Shown one piece after another: positions 50,154 through 58,561 of a DNA stretch of 64,000 nucleotides. Numbering within the stretch: position 1 is the stretch's first letter; every line of letters begins with the position of its first letter. The notes under the pieces are model-generated. The model saw nothing but the letters and a program-made list of their open reading frames with translations. It made no database searches and was not told where the DNA came from. Origin of the DNA: Saccharopolyspora_C sp040643635 (GTDB lineage Bacteria > Actinomycetota > Actinomycetes > Mycobacteriales > Pseudonocardiaceae); the NCBI RefSeq assembly GCF_040643635.1, contig NZ_JBEYUS010000019.1, positions 21,253-85,252 on the forward strand, written 5' to 3'. The translations under genes and the position numbers were made by a program.

Positions 50154-51323
50154 TCAGCCGTCCGCGCGCAGCGGGCTGGACGCGGTCCGCCACTGCACCG
50201 TCGGGCGCATCGCGCCGAGGTCCACCCGGTCCACGTGCGCCTTCGCGACCCCGAACAGCGAGTCGATCAGCGTGTTCGACAGCAGGTGCGGCTCCAGGCC
50301 GAGCTCGACCAGACCGGTGTGCACCACGTTGTAGTGGTGCTCGGACTGCTCGACGCGCGGGTTGTCCAGGTACTCCACCTCGACGCTGCCGTCGAAGCAG
50401 TTCGCCACGACCTTCGCGATCTCCCCGACCGAGAAGCTCTCGGTGATCTGGTTGAACACCCGGAACTCGCCCGCGTCCGCCGGGTTCTCCGCCGCCAGCC
50501 GGATGCACTCCACGGTGTCCCGGATGTCGATGAGCCCGCGGGTCTGGCCGCCGCTGCCGTACACCGTCAGCGGGTGGCCCAGCACCGCCTGGATGACGAA
50601 GCGGTTCAGCACCGTGCCGAAGATCGCGTCGTAGTCGAAGCGGGTCGCCAGCCGCGGGTCCTGCGTCGTCTGCGCCGTCTCCTGCCCGTACACCACGCCC
50701 TGGTTCAGGTCGGTGGCGCGCAAGCCCCAGATTCGGCAGGCGAACTCGATGTTGTGGCTGTCGTGCACCTTGCTCAGGTGGTAGAAGGAGCCCGGCTTCT
50801 TCGGGAACAGCATCCGGTCGGTCCGCCCCTTGTGCGTGACCTCCAGCCAGCCTTCCTCGATGTCGATGTTCGGCGTGCCGTACTCGCCCATCGTGCCCAG
50901 CTTCACCAGGTGGATCGACGGGTCGATCTCCTGGATCGCGAACAGCACGTTGAGGTTGCCGACCACGTTGTTCTGCTGGGTGTACACCGCGTGCTTGCGG
51001 TCGATCATCGAGTACGGCGCGGCGCGCTGCTCCGCGAAGTGGACGATGGTGTCCGGGCGGAAGTCCCGCACCATCTCGTAGGTGAAGTCCGCATCGACCA
51101 GGTCGCCGTAGTAGGACTTGATGCTCTTGCCCGACACTTCGTGCCACGCGTCGATGCGGGTCTGCATCGGCTCGATGGGCACCAGGCTCTGCACGCCCAT
51201 CTCGTGGTCGTAGCCGCGCCGGGCGAAGTTGTCGGCCACCGCCACCTCGTGGCCGCGGTCGGACAGGTGCAGAGCGGTCGGCCAGCCAAGGTAGCCGTCG
51301 CCCCCGAGGACGAGGATTCGCAC
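50154..51323 (-). CDS. sqdB: UDP-sulfoquinovose synthase-like protein (SQD1/SqdB)
   Basis: A 389-residue extended short-chain dehydrogenase. The NAD site is GGDGYLG (residues 7-13). It then follows plant SQD1 closely: DNFARRGYDHEMGVQSL, then VHFAEQRAAPYSMIDR, then LGTMGEYGTPNIDIEEGW, then FYHLSKVHDSHN. Thr144, Tyr181 and Lys185 correspond to SQD1 Thr145, Tyr182 and Lys186. SQD1 makes UDP-sulfoquinovose from UDP-glucose and sulfite. GTG 51323 has an AGGAGAAGAAGG site. The nearby sulfur-type permease and glycosyltransferase genes fit a sulfosugar pathway; a different nucleotide sugar product remains possible. Confidence 0.88.
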   Translation of the reverse strand: MRILVLGGDGYLGWPTALHLSDRGHEVAVADNFARRGYDHEMGVQSLVPIEPMQTRIDAWHEVSGKSIKSYYGDLVDADFTYEMVRDFRPDTIVHFAEQRAAPYSMIDRKHAVYTQQNNVVGNLNVLFAIQEIDPSIHLVKLGTMGEYGTPNIDIEEGWLEVTHKGRTDRMLFPKKPGSFYHLSKVHDSHNIEFACRIWGLRATDLNQGVVYGQETAQTTQDPRLATRFDYDAIFGTVLNRFVIQAVLGHPLTVYGSGGQTRGLIDIRDTVECIRLAAENPADAGEFRVFNQITESFSVGEIAKVVANCFDGSVEVEYLDNPRVEQSEHHYNVVHTGLVELGLEPHLLSNTLIDSLFGVAKAHVDRVDLGAMRPTVQWRTASSPLRADG

Positions 51324-51614
51324 GCCTTCTTCTCCTCTACGTTCATTGCGGCGCCACCGCCGGCGGGAGGACCGCGGTGGCAGTTCTTCTCCGGGCACCC
51401 GAAACGCCCGGAATCGATCGGCACGGTAGGAATGCGCTGCCAGGAACTGTGCACGAGCCCGCCCCGACAACATCGGGAATGCTCTCATCCTTCAGCCCCG
51501 GAACGAAGAGCTGCGCTCCGCCGGACGGAGCGGAAGGGCCCGCGGCGCGCACCGGTATCGTGCGGGCGCGACGCCCCGCCCCGGACGCGGTGGCACGGCT
51601 GGAAGGACGCGGCA

Positions 51615-52085
51615 GTGCAGCAGGCCACCGACACCGCAGCTTCGCGGCGCGGCCACTACTGGCGGCTGATCAGCAGGTTCGCCGCCGCCTCGGTGGTCGC
51701 CACCGGCATCAGCCAGCTGGTGTTCATCGGCTCCTACGCGGCCTGGGCGCAGCCGGTGGTCGCCACGGTGCTGGCGTGGCTGGCGGGAGCGGTGCCGAAC
51801 TTCGTGCTCAACCGCCGCACCTGGGGCGGCGGGGGCCGCGCGGCGCTGCGCGGCGAGATCCTGCGCTACGCGGCGCTGTCGATCGGCACCGCGCTGCTGG
51901 CGGCGCTGTCCACCAGCGGCGCGGAGCGGCTCGCGGTGCACGCGTTCCCGCACGACCGCCTCCCGCAGGTGGCGATCGTGTGGGGCGCGTTCCTCGGGAC
52001 CTACCTGGTGATGTTCGTGGTGAAGTTCCTGATCATCGACCGGTTCATCTTCACCGCTCGGGAACGGCCGCCGCGGGCTCGCTGA
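51615..52085 (+). CDS. GtrA-family membrane protein
   Basis: 156 residues with four membrane helices and the family pattern RFAAASVVATGISQLVF then GAVPNFVLNRRTWGG. GtrA proteins are thought to flip or help move polyprenyl-phosphate-linked sugars across the membrane. The last segment, LGTYLVMFVVKFLIIDRFIF, is typical. GTG 51615 has GGAAGGA upstream. It is divergent from the SQD1-like gene, and its last 35 bp overlap the convergent GT2 gene. Confidence 0.88.
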   Translation: MQQATDTAASRRGHYWRLISRFAAASVVATGISQLVFIGSYAAWAQPVVATVLAWLAGAVPNFVLNRRTWGGGGRAALRGEILRYAALSIGTALLAALSTSGAERLAVHAFPHDRLPQVAIVWGAFLGTYLVMFVVKFLIIDRFIFTARERPPRAR

Positions 52086-52890
52086 TCCGCTCGGCGGCCG
52101 GGTGGTCCTGCGGCTGCGGGGCCGAGCGGCGTTCGCGCAGCCAGGTGCCCAGCACGACCTTCGCGTAGCTGTAGCCGTAGAGCAGGTTGCCGCCCTTCTT
52201 GCTCTGCCCGGCGGCGCGCACCAGCATCGTCATCGGCTTCTCCAGCACCCGGTAGCCGCGGGCGAGGACGCCGACGAGCAGCTCCGAGGACTGGTACTGC
52301 TGCTGCTCCAGGCGCACCGAGTTCGGCACCTCGATCTTCATGGCCCGGAAGCCGAACGAGGTGTCGGTGATCTTCTGCCGGGTCAGGGCGCTGACCAGCC
52401 AGGCGAACACGTGGGTCCCGGCGCGGCGCACCAGGTCGGTGTTCTCGGTGCGGCCGAGGGTGCGGGAACCGGTGACGAAGTCGGCCTCGTCGTCGATCAG
52501 CGGCTGCAGCAGTTCCGGCAGTTCCGCGATGTCGTACTGGCCGTCGGCGTCGGTGGTGACCAGGTAGCGGGCCCCGCGCTCGGCGGCGAGCCGGTAGCCC
52601 AGCCGCAGCGCAGCGCCCTGCCCGCGGTTGCGGGGGGCCACGCAGGTCAGCGCGCCGTGGCGCAGCGCGACCTCGGCGGTGTCGTCGGTGGCGCCGTCCA
52701 CGACGACGAGGGTGTCCACGTCCAGCCCGCAGCTCGCCGCGGGCATCCCGTCGAGCACGGCGCCGAGCGCGTCCTGCTCGTTGTAGGCCGCGATGAGCAC
52801 GATCACCGAGGCGAACCGGCGGTCGCCGTAGCGCTCGGCGAAGCCGTCGAAGGCGGCCCGGTCGACCTCGTCGGGGAAGGTCGTGGACAT
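52051..52890 (-). CDS. Family 2 glycosyltransferase (dolichol-phosphate-mannose synthase-like)
   Basis: 279 residues. The GT-A fold shows SVIVLIAAYNEQDALGAVLD, then VVVDGATDDT, and the metal-binding TTDADGQYD. RNRGQGAALRLGYRLA is typical of DPM1-like enzymes that transfer a sugar to polyprenyl phosphate. There are no strong membrane helices, so it is probably peripheral. ATG 52890 has GAAGGAG upstream. With GtrA and the downstream GT-C-like protein it suggests a lipid-carrier-linked glycosylation route. Confidence 0.92.
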   Translation of the reverse strand: MSTTFPDEVDRAAFDGFAERYGDRRFASVIVLIAAYNEQDALGAVLDGMPAASCGLDVDTLVVVDGATDDTAEVALRHGALTCVAPRNRGQGAALRLGYRLAAERGARYLVTTDADGQYDIAELPELLQPLIDDEADFVTGSRTLGRTENTDLVRRAGTHVFAWLVSALTRQKITDTSFGFRAMKIEVPNSVRLEQQQYQSSELLVGVLARGYRVLEKPMTMLVRAAGQSKKGGNLLYGYSYAKVVLGTWLRERRSAPQPQDHPAAERISEPAAAVPER

Positions 52891-52909
52891 GGTGTTCTCC
52901 TTCAGGTGT

Positions 52910-54325
52910 TCAGTCGGATGAGCGGGACGGCCCGGTGATCGCGGTGAGGGCGAGCCCGGCCGCCAGCGGCAGCAGGACGAGGCCGGGCAGCTGGTAGCGC
53001 CACGAGAACTCCATCGCCGCGGCGGTGGCCAGCACCGTCGTGGCCAGTCCCGCGGGCAGCAGCACCACGGCGCGCAGCCCGCTGCGGCGGGCGCGGCCCG
53101 CTCCCAGCACCGCCGCCGCGGACAGCAGCAGGCAGCCGCCGAGGACGATGCCCGGGGTGTAGCCGCCGCCGAGCTGGTAGGCGCGCAGGAATCCGCCGAT
53201 CGCGGGGTCGGCGCGCAGCGTGCCGTCCCCGTGCAGCTCGGCCCACTCGGTCACGTACCAGGGGTCGGCGTACATCGGGTAGTCGGTGGTGAACTGCCAG
53301 CGGGCGAGCGGCACGTCCCCCGGCGATTGGGTGCGGGTGGGCGCGAAGCCCTTGAGGAAGTCCTGCACGAAGCCGCCGAGCACGTCGAACGGCTGGTGCA
53401 GCAGGACTTTCCGCGCCATCCCGCTCTGCGCGGCGTTGAGGTCGAAGTCGTCCGGCAGGGAGCGCGTGTTGGCGGGCACGTGCCAGAAGTGGATGTAGAA
53501 GTCGATGCCGTTCGCCGCCCGCGCCGCCACCGGCTCGTTCGGGCACACCACCGCTTCTTCCGGGGTGAGCCCGAGCGCCGCGCAGTCGGCGACGGCGGCG
53601 GTGCGCCCGAAGACGACGCTGCCGGTGGAGCCGCCCAGCGCGGGGCTCCCGGTCCACGCCAGGTGGTACATCGCGTAGCAGAACAGCACTCCGGCGAACG
53701 CCCCGGCGAGTGCTCCGGCGGCGCGCAGCCGGGGCCGCCAGCCGTCCCGCGGCCGCAGCCCGGCGGCCAGCAGCACGAAGGCGACCGCCGGGACGACCAG
53801 CGTGAGGCCCACCAGCCGGACCAGCACCGAGGCGGCCAGCAGCAGCCCGGCGATCGCGGCGGTGCGCGGACCGGGGGTGCCGCGCCAAGCCAGCACGAAG
53901 ATCACGGCCAGCAGCAGGACCTGGAACAGCAGGTCCGACATGATGTTGTGCTCGATCTGCACCTGGTAGGCGTCCAGCAGCACCGGCGCGGTGGCGAGCG
54001 CGGCGATCCAGCGCCGGGCGCCGAACCGCAGCAGCAGCACGTAGATCGCCACGCCCAGCGCCAGCCCCAGCAGGTGCTGCACGACCGCCACCAGCGCCAG
54101 GTTCCCCACCAGCAGCAGCGGCCCGAGCAGCAGGACCTCGTAGCCGACGGGGTTGATGCCGCCCGGGTAGAACACCCCGAGGTCGTCGAGGTAGCGGAAC
54201 GAGTCGATGTAGAGCAGCGCCGGGCGGTAGGCCAGCTGCGCGAGCACGCGCAGCACCACGCCGCCGATCAGCAGCAGCGCGAGCAGCCAGTGCGCGCGGA
54301 GGAGCCGCGCCGGCGCCGCGGTCAC
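52910..54325 (-). CDS. Polytopic membrane protein, GT-C glycosyltransferase-like
   Basis: About 471 residues and roughly ten to twelve membrane helices. Near the N-terminus a loop has YIDSFRYLDDLGVFYPGGINPVGY in pieces, an acidic first extracytoplasmic loop like that of GT-C transferases using lipid-linked sugars. Later loops carry many Trp, Tyr and Asp. I do not recognise a specific family. GTG 54325 overlaps the epimerase stop as GTGA, and the GT2 gene follows, so epimerase, GT-C and GT2 form one operon. Confidence 0.8.
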   Translation of the reverse strand: MTAAPARLLRAHWLLALLLIGGVVLRVLAQLAYRPALLYIDSFRYLDDLGVFYPGGINPVGYEVLLLGPLLLVGNLALVAVVQHLLGLALGVAIYVLLLRFGARRWIAALATAPVLLDAYQVQIEHNIMSDLLFQVLLLAVIFVLAWRGTPGPRTAAIAGLLLAASVLVRLVGLTLVVPAVAFVLLAAGLRPRDGWRPRLRAAGALAGAFAGVLFCYAMYHLAWTGSPALGGSTGSVVFGRTAAVADCAALGLTPEEAVVCPNEPVAARAANGIDFYIHFWHVPANTRSLPDDFDLNAAQSGMARKVLLHQPFDVLGGFVQDFLKGFAPTRTQSPGDVPLARWQFTTDYPMYADPWYVTEWAELHGDGTLRADPAIGGFLRAYQLGGGYTPGIVLGGCLLLSAAAVLGAGRARRSGLRAVVLLPAGLATTVLATAAAMEFSWRYQLPGLVLLPLAAGLALTAITGPSRSSD

Positions 54326-55299
54326 GGCGCCCCGGTGGCCGCGCGGAAGTCGTCCCACACGGTCCGCAGCCCGTCGGTCAGGTCCACCGAGGGCGCGTAG
54401 CCGAGCTCGCGGCCCGCCTTGGCGACGTCCACGATCACCGCGGGCATCTCGCCGTTCTTGGCGGGCACGTGGGTCACGGGCAGCGCCGCTCCGGTGGCGG
54501 CGCGCACCGCGTCGATCAGCTCCAGCACCGAGATGGAGCGCCCGGAGCCGATGATGGCGGTGCCGCCGTACTCCTTGTCGCAGGCGGCGAGGATGCCCTG
54601 CACCACGTCGTCGACGTGCACGAAGTCGCGGCTCTGCGCACCGTCGCCGTAGACCTCGACGCCCTCGCCCGCCAGCGCGGCGCGCATCAGCCGCGGGATG
54701 AAGCTGTCCTTGCGCCCCATGCCGGGCCCGTAGATGTTGGTGAACCGCAGCGCGGTGGTGGCGATGCCGTAGGAGCCCGCGTAGCCGGACAGCAGCATTT
54801 CGCAGGCGGCCTTCGTCGCCCCGTACGGCGTGAGCGGGCGCAGCGGGAGGTCTTCGGAGATGGTGCCGTGCCCGATGTCGCCGACGACGGCGTTGGTGGA
54901 GGCGAGCACGAACCGGCCGACGCCGCGCTGCCGCGCGAGTTCGAGCAGCCCCTGGGTGACCTCGACGTTGGCCCGGTAGGTCTCGGCGGGCTGGTCCACG
55001 GAGCGCAGCACCGAGGTGATCGCGGCGAGGTGCACGATCGCGGTGGTGCCCTCGGTGACGGCGGCGTCGCGGACCGCGGGATCGGTGAGGTCGCCCGCGA
55101 CGTGGGTGATGAGCTCGCCGGGTTCGGCGGGTTCCTGGACGTCGACGACGGTGACCGGGGTGCCGCGTCCGGTCAGCCCGCGGACGACGGCTCGGCCGAC
55201 GAAGCCGGAGCCGCCGGTGACCACCACCCCGCCGCTACTCTGCGTCCCGGAAGTCTCGGGGGCCGTCGCTCGTTCGGGGGTTGTCTCACTGCTTGGCAC
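54322..55299 (-). CDS. NAD-dependent epimerase/dehydratase (UDP-glucose 4-epimerase-like)
   Basis: A 325-residue extended SDR. The NAD motif is VTGGSGFVGRAVVRGL (about residues 27-42), followed by IVHLAAITSV, the STNAVVGD region with the catalytic Ser/Thr, and YGATKAACEML with the Tyr-Lys pair. The substrate part includes RFTNIYGPGM and VEVYGDGAQSRDFVHVDDV. It probably changes a UDP- or GDP-sugar. It heads the operon ending in the GT2 gene. GTG 55299 has a weak ribosome site. A structured repeat (copy C) lies upstream. Confidence 0.9.
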   Translation of the reverse strand: MPSSETTPERATAPETSGTQSSGGVVVTGGSGFVGRAVVRGLTGRGTPVTVVDVQEPAEPGELITHVAGDLTDPAVRDAAVTEGTTAIVHLAAITSVLRSVDQPAETYRANVEVTQGLLELARQRGVGRFVLASTNAVVGDIGHGTISEDLPLRPLTPYGATKAACEMLLSGYAGSYGIATTALRFTNIYGPGMGRKDSFIPRLMRAALAGEGVEVYGDGAQSRDFVHVDDVVQGILAACDKEYGGTAIIGSGRSISVLELIDAVRAATGAALPVTHVPAKNGEMPAVIVDVAKAGRELGYAPSVDLTDGLRTVWDDFRAATGAP

Positions 55300-55422
55300 G
55301 GCTGAACTCTAACGGGCCGCCGCCAAGAGCTGTCAGCTAGCCCACACCGGTGGTCCACCGAATGGCAGCTTGCGCAACACCCGCACGATCCCCGCGAACC
55401 GTCCGGCGTCTCCCCCGTCCGC

Positions 55423-55580
55423 TCGGCGGCGAAGCCGCCGAACAGCGACCACCAGAGCAACCGGACCACCCGCGGGTGCTCAGCGGTTCCCTCGCGAGGA
55501 CGGCGACTTCTCCGGTGGCGGAGCCATCGGTGAAAACGATCCCGCGGCGAGGGAACCGCTGAGGTTCCGCCACCCACCCC
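55423..55580 (-). repeat. Intercistronic two-hairpin repeat, copy C
   Basis: Read on the minus strand, this starts about 26 nt after the SRPBCC gene stop. The plus-strand arms CTCAGCGGTTCCCTCGC (55479-55495) and GCGAGGGAACCGCTGAG (55547-55563) form the same perfect 17-bp stem as copy B, with a 51-nt loop. The second hairpin is CGGCGGC-GAA-GCCGCCG (55424-55440). It differs from copies A and B by an A:T to G:C pair, again compensatory. An extra CCCCTGC/GCAGGGG hairpin lies just outside. Confidence 0.85.
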
Positions 55581-55606
55581 TGCGAAGCAGGGGAACGAGC
55601 GAGCAC

Positions 55607-56044
55607 TCAGCTCGCGTAGTGGTCCGCGAGGGCTTTGAGCCCTGGGCCGAAGACCCCACCCCCGAAGATCTCGTCCAGCTTCGCCTCGTCCGCCCCCTCG
55701 GCGTCGTAGTCGGCGTACCACTCGACGAACGAGTCGCCGGTCGCGGTGATCGGCAGCACCCGGATGGTGCTGCGGTACGAGCGCACCGGGAACGGGCCTT
55801 CGGTGATCTCGTAGGTGCAGGAGCGGGCGGTGTCGTCGAGCCCGACCAGCCGTTCCCGCACCACTCCGCCATCGCCGACGACGAGCCTGCGCACGGCGCC
55901 GAGTTCGGTCGGGGACGCACCGCTCTCCAGCTCGCCGGAACCGATGGCGGGGTGCCAGCCGGGCAGCCCGCCGAAGTCCCGCACCAGCGCCCACACCTCG
56001 TCGGCCGCCGCCGGGACCACCCTGCTCGCGTAGGACCTCGCCAT
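55607..56044 (-). CDS. SRPBCC family protein
   Basis: 145 residues with the START/Bet v 1-like helix-grip fold: SRVVPAAADEVWALVRDFGGLPGWHP at the start and then beta strands ending in FVEWYADYDAEG and a long C-terminal helix. These proteins bind hydrophobic ligands; cyclase, lipid-transfer or ligand-carrier roles are all possible. ATG 56044 has GAGGAGGG upstream. It follows the Tm-1-like pair on the same strand and may be co-transcribed (26-bp gap). Confidence 0.9.
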   Translation of the reverse strand: MARSYASRVVPAAADEVWALVRDFGGLPGWHPAIGSGELESGASPTELGAVRRLVVGDGGVVRERLVGLDDTARSCTYEITEGPFPVRSYRSTIRVLPITATGDSFVEWYADYDAEGADEAKLDEIFGGGVFGPGLKALADHYAS

Positions 56045-56070
56045 CACGCCCTCCTCGTCGTCGTGCGCCG

Positions 56071-56901
56071 TCAGCGCTTGAGGTTCTTGAACTCCCTGGT
56101 GCGTTCGGTGAGCGCCTGCTCCACCGGGAGCCGTTCCATGCTGCTGGCCCCGTAAAAGCCGTGGCAGCGCTTGGTGCGGCCCAGCACGTAGGCCGCATCG
56201 GCCGGGGTGGCGATGGGGCCGCCGTGGCACAGCACGAGGACGTCTTCCCGCACGTCGGCGGCGGCCGCGGACCACTCGTCGATCAGCGCCACGCAATCGT
56301 CGAGGTCCTTCGCCGTCTCGGCGCCGATCGATCCGCCGGTGGTGAGGCCGAGGTGGCACACCACGATGTCGGCGCCCGCGGCGGTCATGGCGCGGGCGTC
56401 GTCGGCGGAGAACACGTAGGGCGTGGTGAACAGGTCGGCGTCGCGGGCCGCGGCGACCAGGTCGACCTCCAGCCGGTAGCTCATGCCGGTCTCCTCCAGG
56501 TTCTCCCGGAAGGTGCCGTCGATGAGCCCGACGGTGGGGAAGTTCTGCACCCCGGCGAAGCCGAGCTCCCGCAGCCGCGCCAGGAACGGCCCGGTGAGCA
56601 GGAACGGGTCGGTGCCGTTGACCCCGGCGAGCACCGGGGTGCGGCGCACGACCGGCAGCACTTCGCTCGCCATCTCCACGACGATCTCGTTGGCGTTGCC
56701 GTAGGCGAGCAGCCCGGCGAGCGAGCCGCGCCCGGCCATCCGGTAGCGGCCGGAGTTGTACAGCACGATCAGGTCGATGCCGCCGGATTCCTCGCACTTG
56801 GCGGACAGGCCGGTGCCCGCACCGCCGCCGATGATCGGTTCGCCCCGGTCGGCCATGCCTCGGAACCGGCGCACCAGGGTCTCCCGGTCGAACCGCGTCA
56901 T
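56071..56901 (-). CDS. PEP-hydrolase-like TIM-barrel protein (Tm-1 C-terminal domain type)
   Basis: 276 residues. The TIM-barrel fold of the phosphoenolpyruvate hydrolase-like family shows IIGGGAGTGLSAKCEESGG near the N-terminus, YRMAGRGSLAGLL, and HLGLTTGGSIGAETAKDL. The start ATG 56901 overlaps the Tm-1-like gene stop (ATGA), so the two products are made together. In plants and fungi both domains are fused in one protein, such as tomato Tm-1. The enzyme reaction is unknown. Confidence 0.88.
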   Translation of the reverse strand: MTRFDRETLVRRFRGMADRGEPIIGGGAGTGLSAKCEESGGIDLIVLYNSGRYRMAGRGSLAGLLAYGNANEIVVEMASEVLPVVRRTPVLAGVNGTDPFLLTGPFLARLRELGFAGVQNFPTVGLIDGTFRENLEETGMSYRLEVDLVAAARDADLFTTPYVFSADDARAMTAAGADIVVCHLGLTTGGSIGAETAKDLDDCVALIDEWSAAAADVREDVLVLCHGGPIATPADAAYVLGRTKRCHGFYGASSMERLPVEQALTERTREFKNLKR

Positions 56902-58130
56902 GCCGTGCTCCCTTCCTCCGGCCGCACTTCGCGGAGCGCGGTGAGCAGCGCGGCCACGAACCCGTCGTCGTTGATGGCGTGCGGGACGCGCCGCAGCCGC
57001 CGCAGTTCGGTCTGGTGCACTTCCGCTTCGAGCGTCTCGAACAGGACCTCGTCGGCGGCAGGGTCGTGGAACGGCTGCCCCGGGACGTCGAGCAGCGAGA
57101 CGCCGCCTTCGGGCAGCAGGAACCGCACCGGGCCGGTGCAGGCGTTGAGCTTCGCCGCGAGGAACCGGGCGATCTCCCGGCATTCGTCCGGCGTGGTGCG
57201 CATCAACGTGACCTGCGGGTTGTGCTCGTAGAGCAGCCGGTTCCGGTAGCGCTCGGGCACGGTGTCCGGCGCCCCGAAGTTGACCATGTCGAGGGCGCCG
57301 CAGGAGCCGACGTAGGGCACGCCGCTGCGGGCGACCTCGTCCAGCCGGGTCTCGCCCGCGCTCATCACTCCCCCGGCGATCAGGTCGCACACCTCGGTGG
57401 TGGTGATGTCCAGGACCGCTTCGACGCGCCCGTCGGCGACGAGCTTCTCCATGGCGCGCCCACCGGTCCCGGTCGCGTGGAACACCAGCGGGTCGTGCGC
57501 GCCGGCGAGCCGGTTCGCGGTCTCGGTGACGCAGGGCGTGGTCACCCCGAACATCGTCAGCGCCACCGCGGGCAGCTGCTCCACGGCGGGCACCGTGTTG
57601 CGCACGGCCCCGGCCAGCGCGTGCGCGGCGTTGCCGAGCACCTGGCGGGAGATCCGGTTGAGCCCGGCGACGTCGGTGACCGCCGGGAACATCGCGATGT
57701 CCGACGCGTCCACGTAGGACGAGATGTCGCCGGAGGCCACCGTCGACACCACCAGCTTCGGCACCCCCACCGGCAGCGCCCGCAGCGCGGGGGTGATCAG
57801 CGCGGTGCCGCCGGAACCGCCCAGCCCCAGCACGCCGCCCACGCCCAGCACGCCGACCACGCCGTGCCGCGCCACCAGCCACCGCTCGAACGCCAGCGCC
57901 ATCGCGACCACGGCCGTGCCGCGATCACCGGTGAACACCGCCCCGGCTCCGCGCGGGTGCGCGGCGGCGACCTCGGCGGCGGGCACGTCGGGGGCGTCGG
58001 CGGACTCCGCGCCGGAGGTGCTCACATCGACGGTGATCACCTCGACCCCCGCGTCGGCGACGAGCCCGGCGACGTAGCGCAGCTCGGCGGCCTTCGTGTC
58101 GAACGTGCCCACCACGTAAGCCCGGCTCAT
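56898..58130 (-). CDS. Tm-1-like ATP-binding domain protein (UPF0261)
   Basis: 410 residues. The UPF0261 pattern is clear: VVGTFDTKAAELRYVAGLVADAG at the start, and GVLGVGGVLGLGGSGGTALIT with the Gly-rich ATP/phosphate site (about residues 105-122). Later come GSCGALDMVNFGAP and PVRFLLPEGGVSLLDVPG. ATG 58130 has AAGGCGG upstream. It is the first gene of the Tm-1-like pair. Binding of ATP is known for plant Tm-1; the bacterial role is unknown and probably catabolic. Confidence 0.9.
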   Translation of the reverse strand: MSRAYVVGTFDTKAAELRYVAGLVADAGVEVITVDVSTSGAESADAPDVPAAEVAAAHPRGAGAVFTGDRGTAVVAMALAFERWLVARHGVVGVLGVGGVLGLGGSGGTALITPALRALPVGVPKLVVSTVASGDISSYVDASDIAMFPAVTDVAGLNRISRQVLGNAAHALAGAVRNTVPAVEQLPAVALTMFGVTTPCVTETANRLAGAHDPLVFHATGTGGRAMEKLVADGRVEAVLDITTTEVCDLIAGGVMSAGETRLDEVARSGVPYVGSCGALDMVNFGAPDTVPERYRNRLLYEHNPQVTLMRTTPDECREIARFLAAKLNACTGPVRFLLPEGGVSLLDVPGQPFHDPAADEVLFETLEAEVHQTELRRLRRVPHAINDDGFVAALLTALREVRPEEGSTA

Positions 58131-58255
58131 CGCACCGCCTTCGGTTCGGCTGACCACCTCACCGAACCCTACTGCGGACGACCACCCCGCACAGCCCGCT
58201 GATCACCGCCCGGGCACGGCTCCGATCGGCGCGGCCGGAGCCGGTGGTCGCACGA

Positions 58256-58287
58256 CGACGGCCCCCGGCAGGAACCGGGGGCCGTCG
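58256..58287. terminator. Perfect 13-bp terminator hairpin
   Basis: CGACGGCCCCCGG pairs with CCGGGGGCCGTCG around a 6-nt loop, 13 nt after the small gene that ends at 58301 on the minus strand. Confidence 0.75.
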
Positions 58288-58300
58288 GGGTCGGGCGGGG

Positions 58301-58459
58301 TCAGTGGCCCTTGTTCTTGCCGCCGCCGAGGAAGCGGTTCTTCACCTGTTCGATCTTGGCCTTGTTCTTCGGGTCGCTCGCGTACTGCTTGGCCTGGTCG
58401 ATCGCCTTCTTGCCCTGCGGGCTCTTGGCGAAGTCGGTCACCTTCTTGAACAACGACAT
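58301..58459 (-). CDS. Small basic protein (52 residues), MT0933-like antitoxin possible
   Basis: MSLFKKVTDFAKSPQGKKAI starts a short, very Lys-rich, probably helical protein ending in GGGKNKGH. ATG 58459 has GGGAG upstream, and a strong terminator follows, so it is a true small gene. Mycobacterial Rv0909/MT0933-type small proteins look similar in size and composition, but the match is weak. No toxin gene is adjacent. Function unknown. Confidence 0.7.
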   Translation of the reverse strand: MSLFKKVTDFAKSPQGKKAIDQAKQYASDPKNKAKIEQVKNRFLGGGKNKGH

Positions 58460-58561
58460 AGCAGCTCCCAGTCGGGCCGGTCGATCACGCAACGCCCAGG
58501 TTACCGGCGAATCGGACATCCGATCGAGGGTGTGACCGGGCCGATCCGCCGCGTCCCCGGA

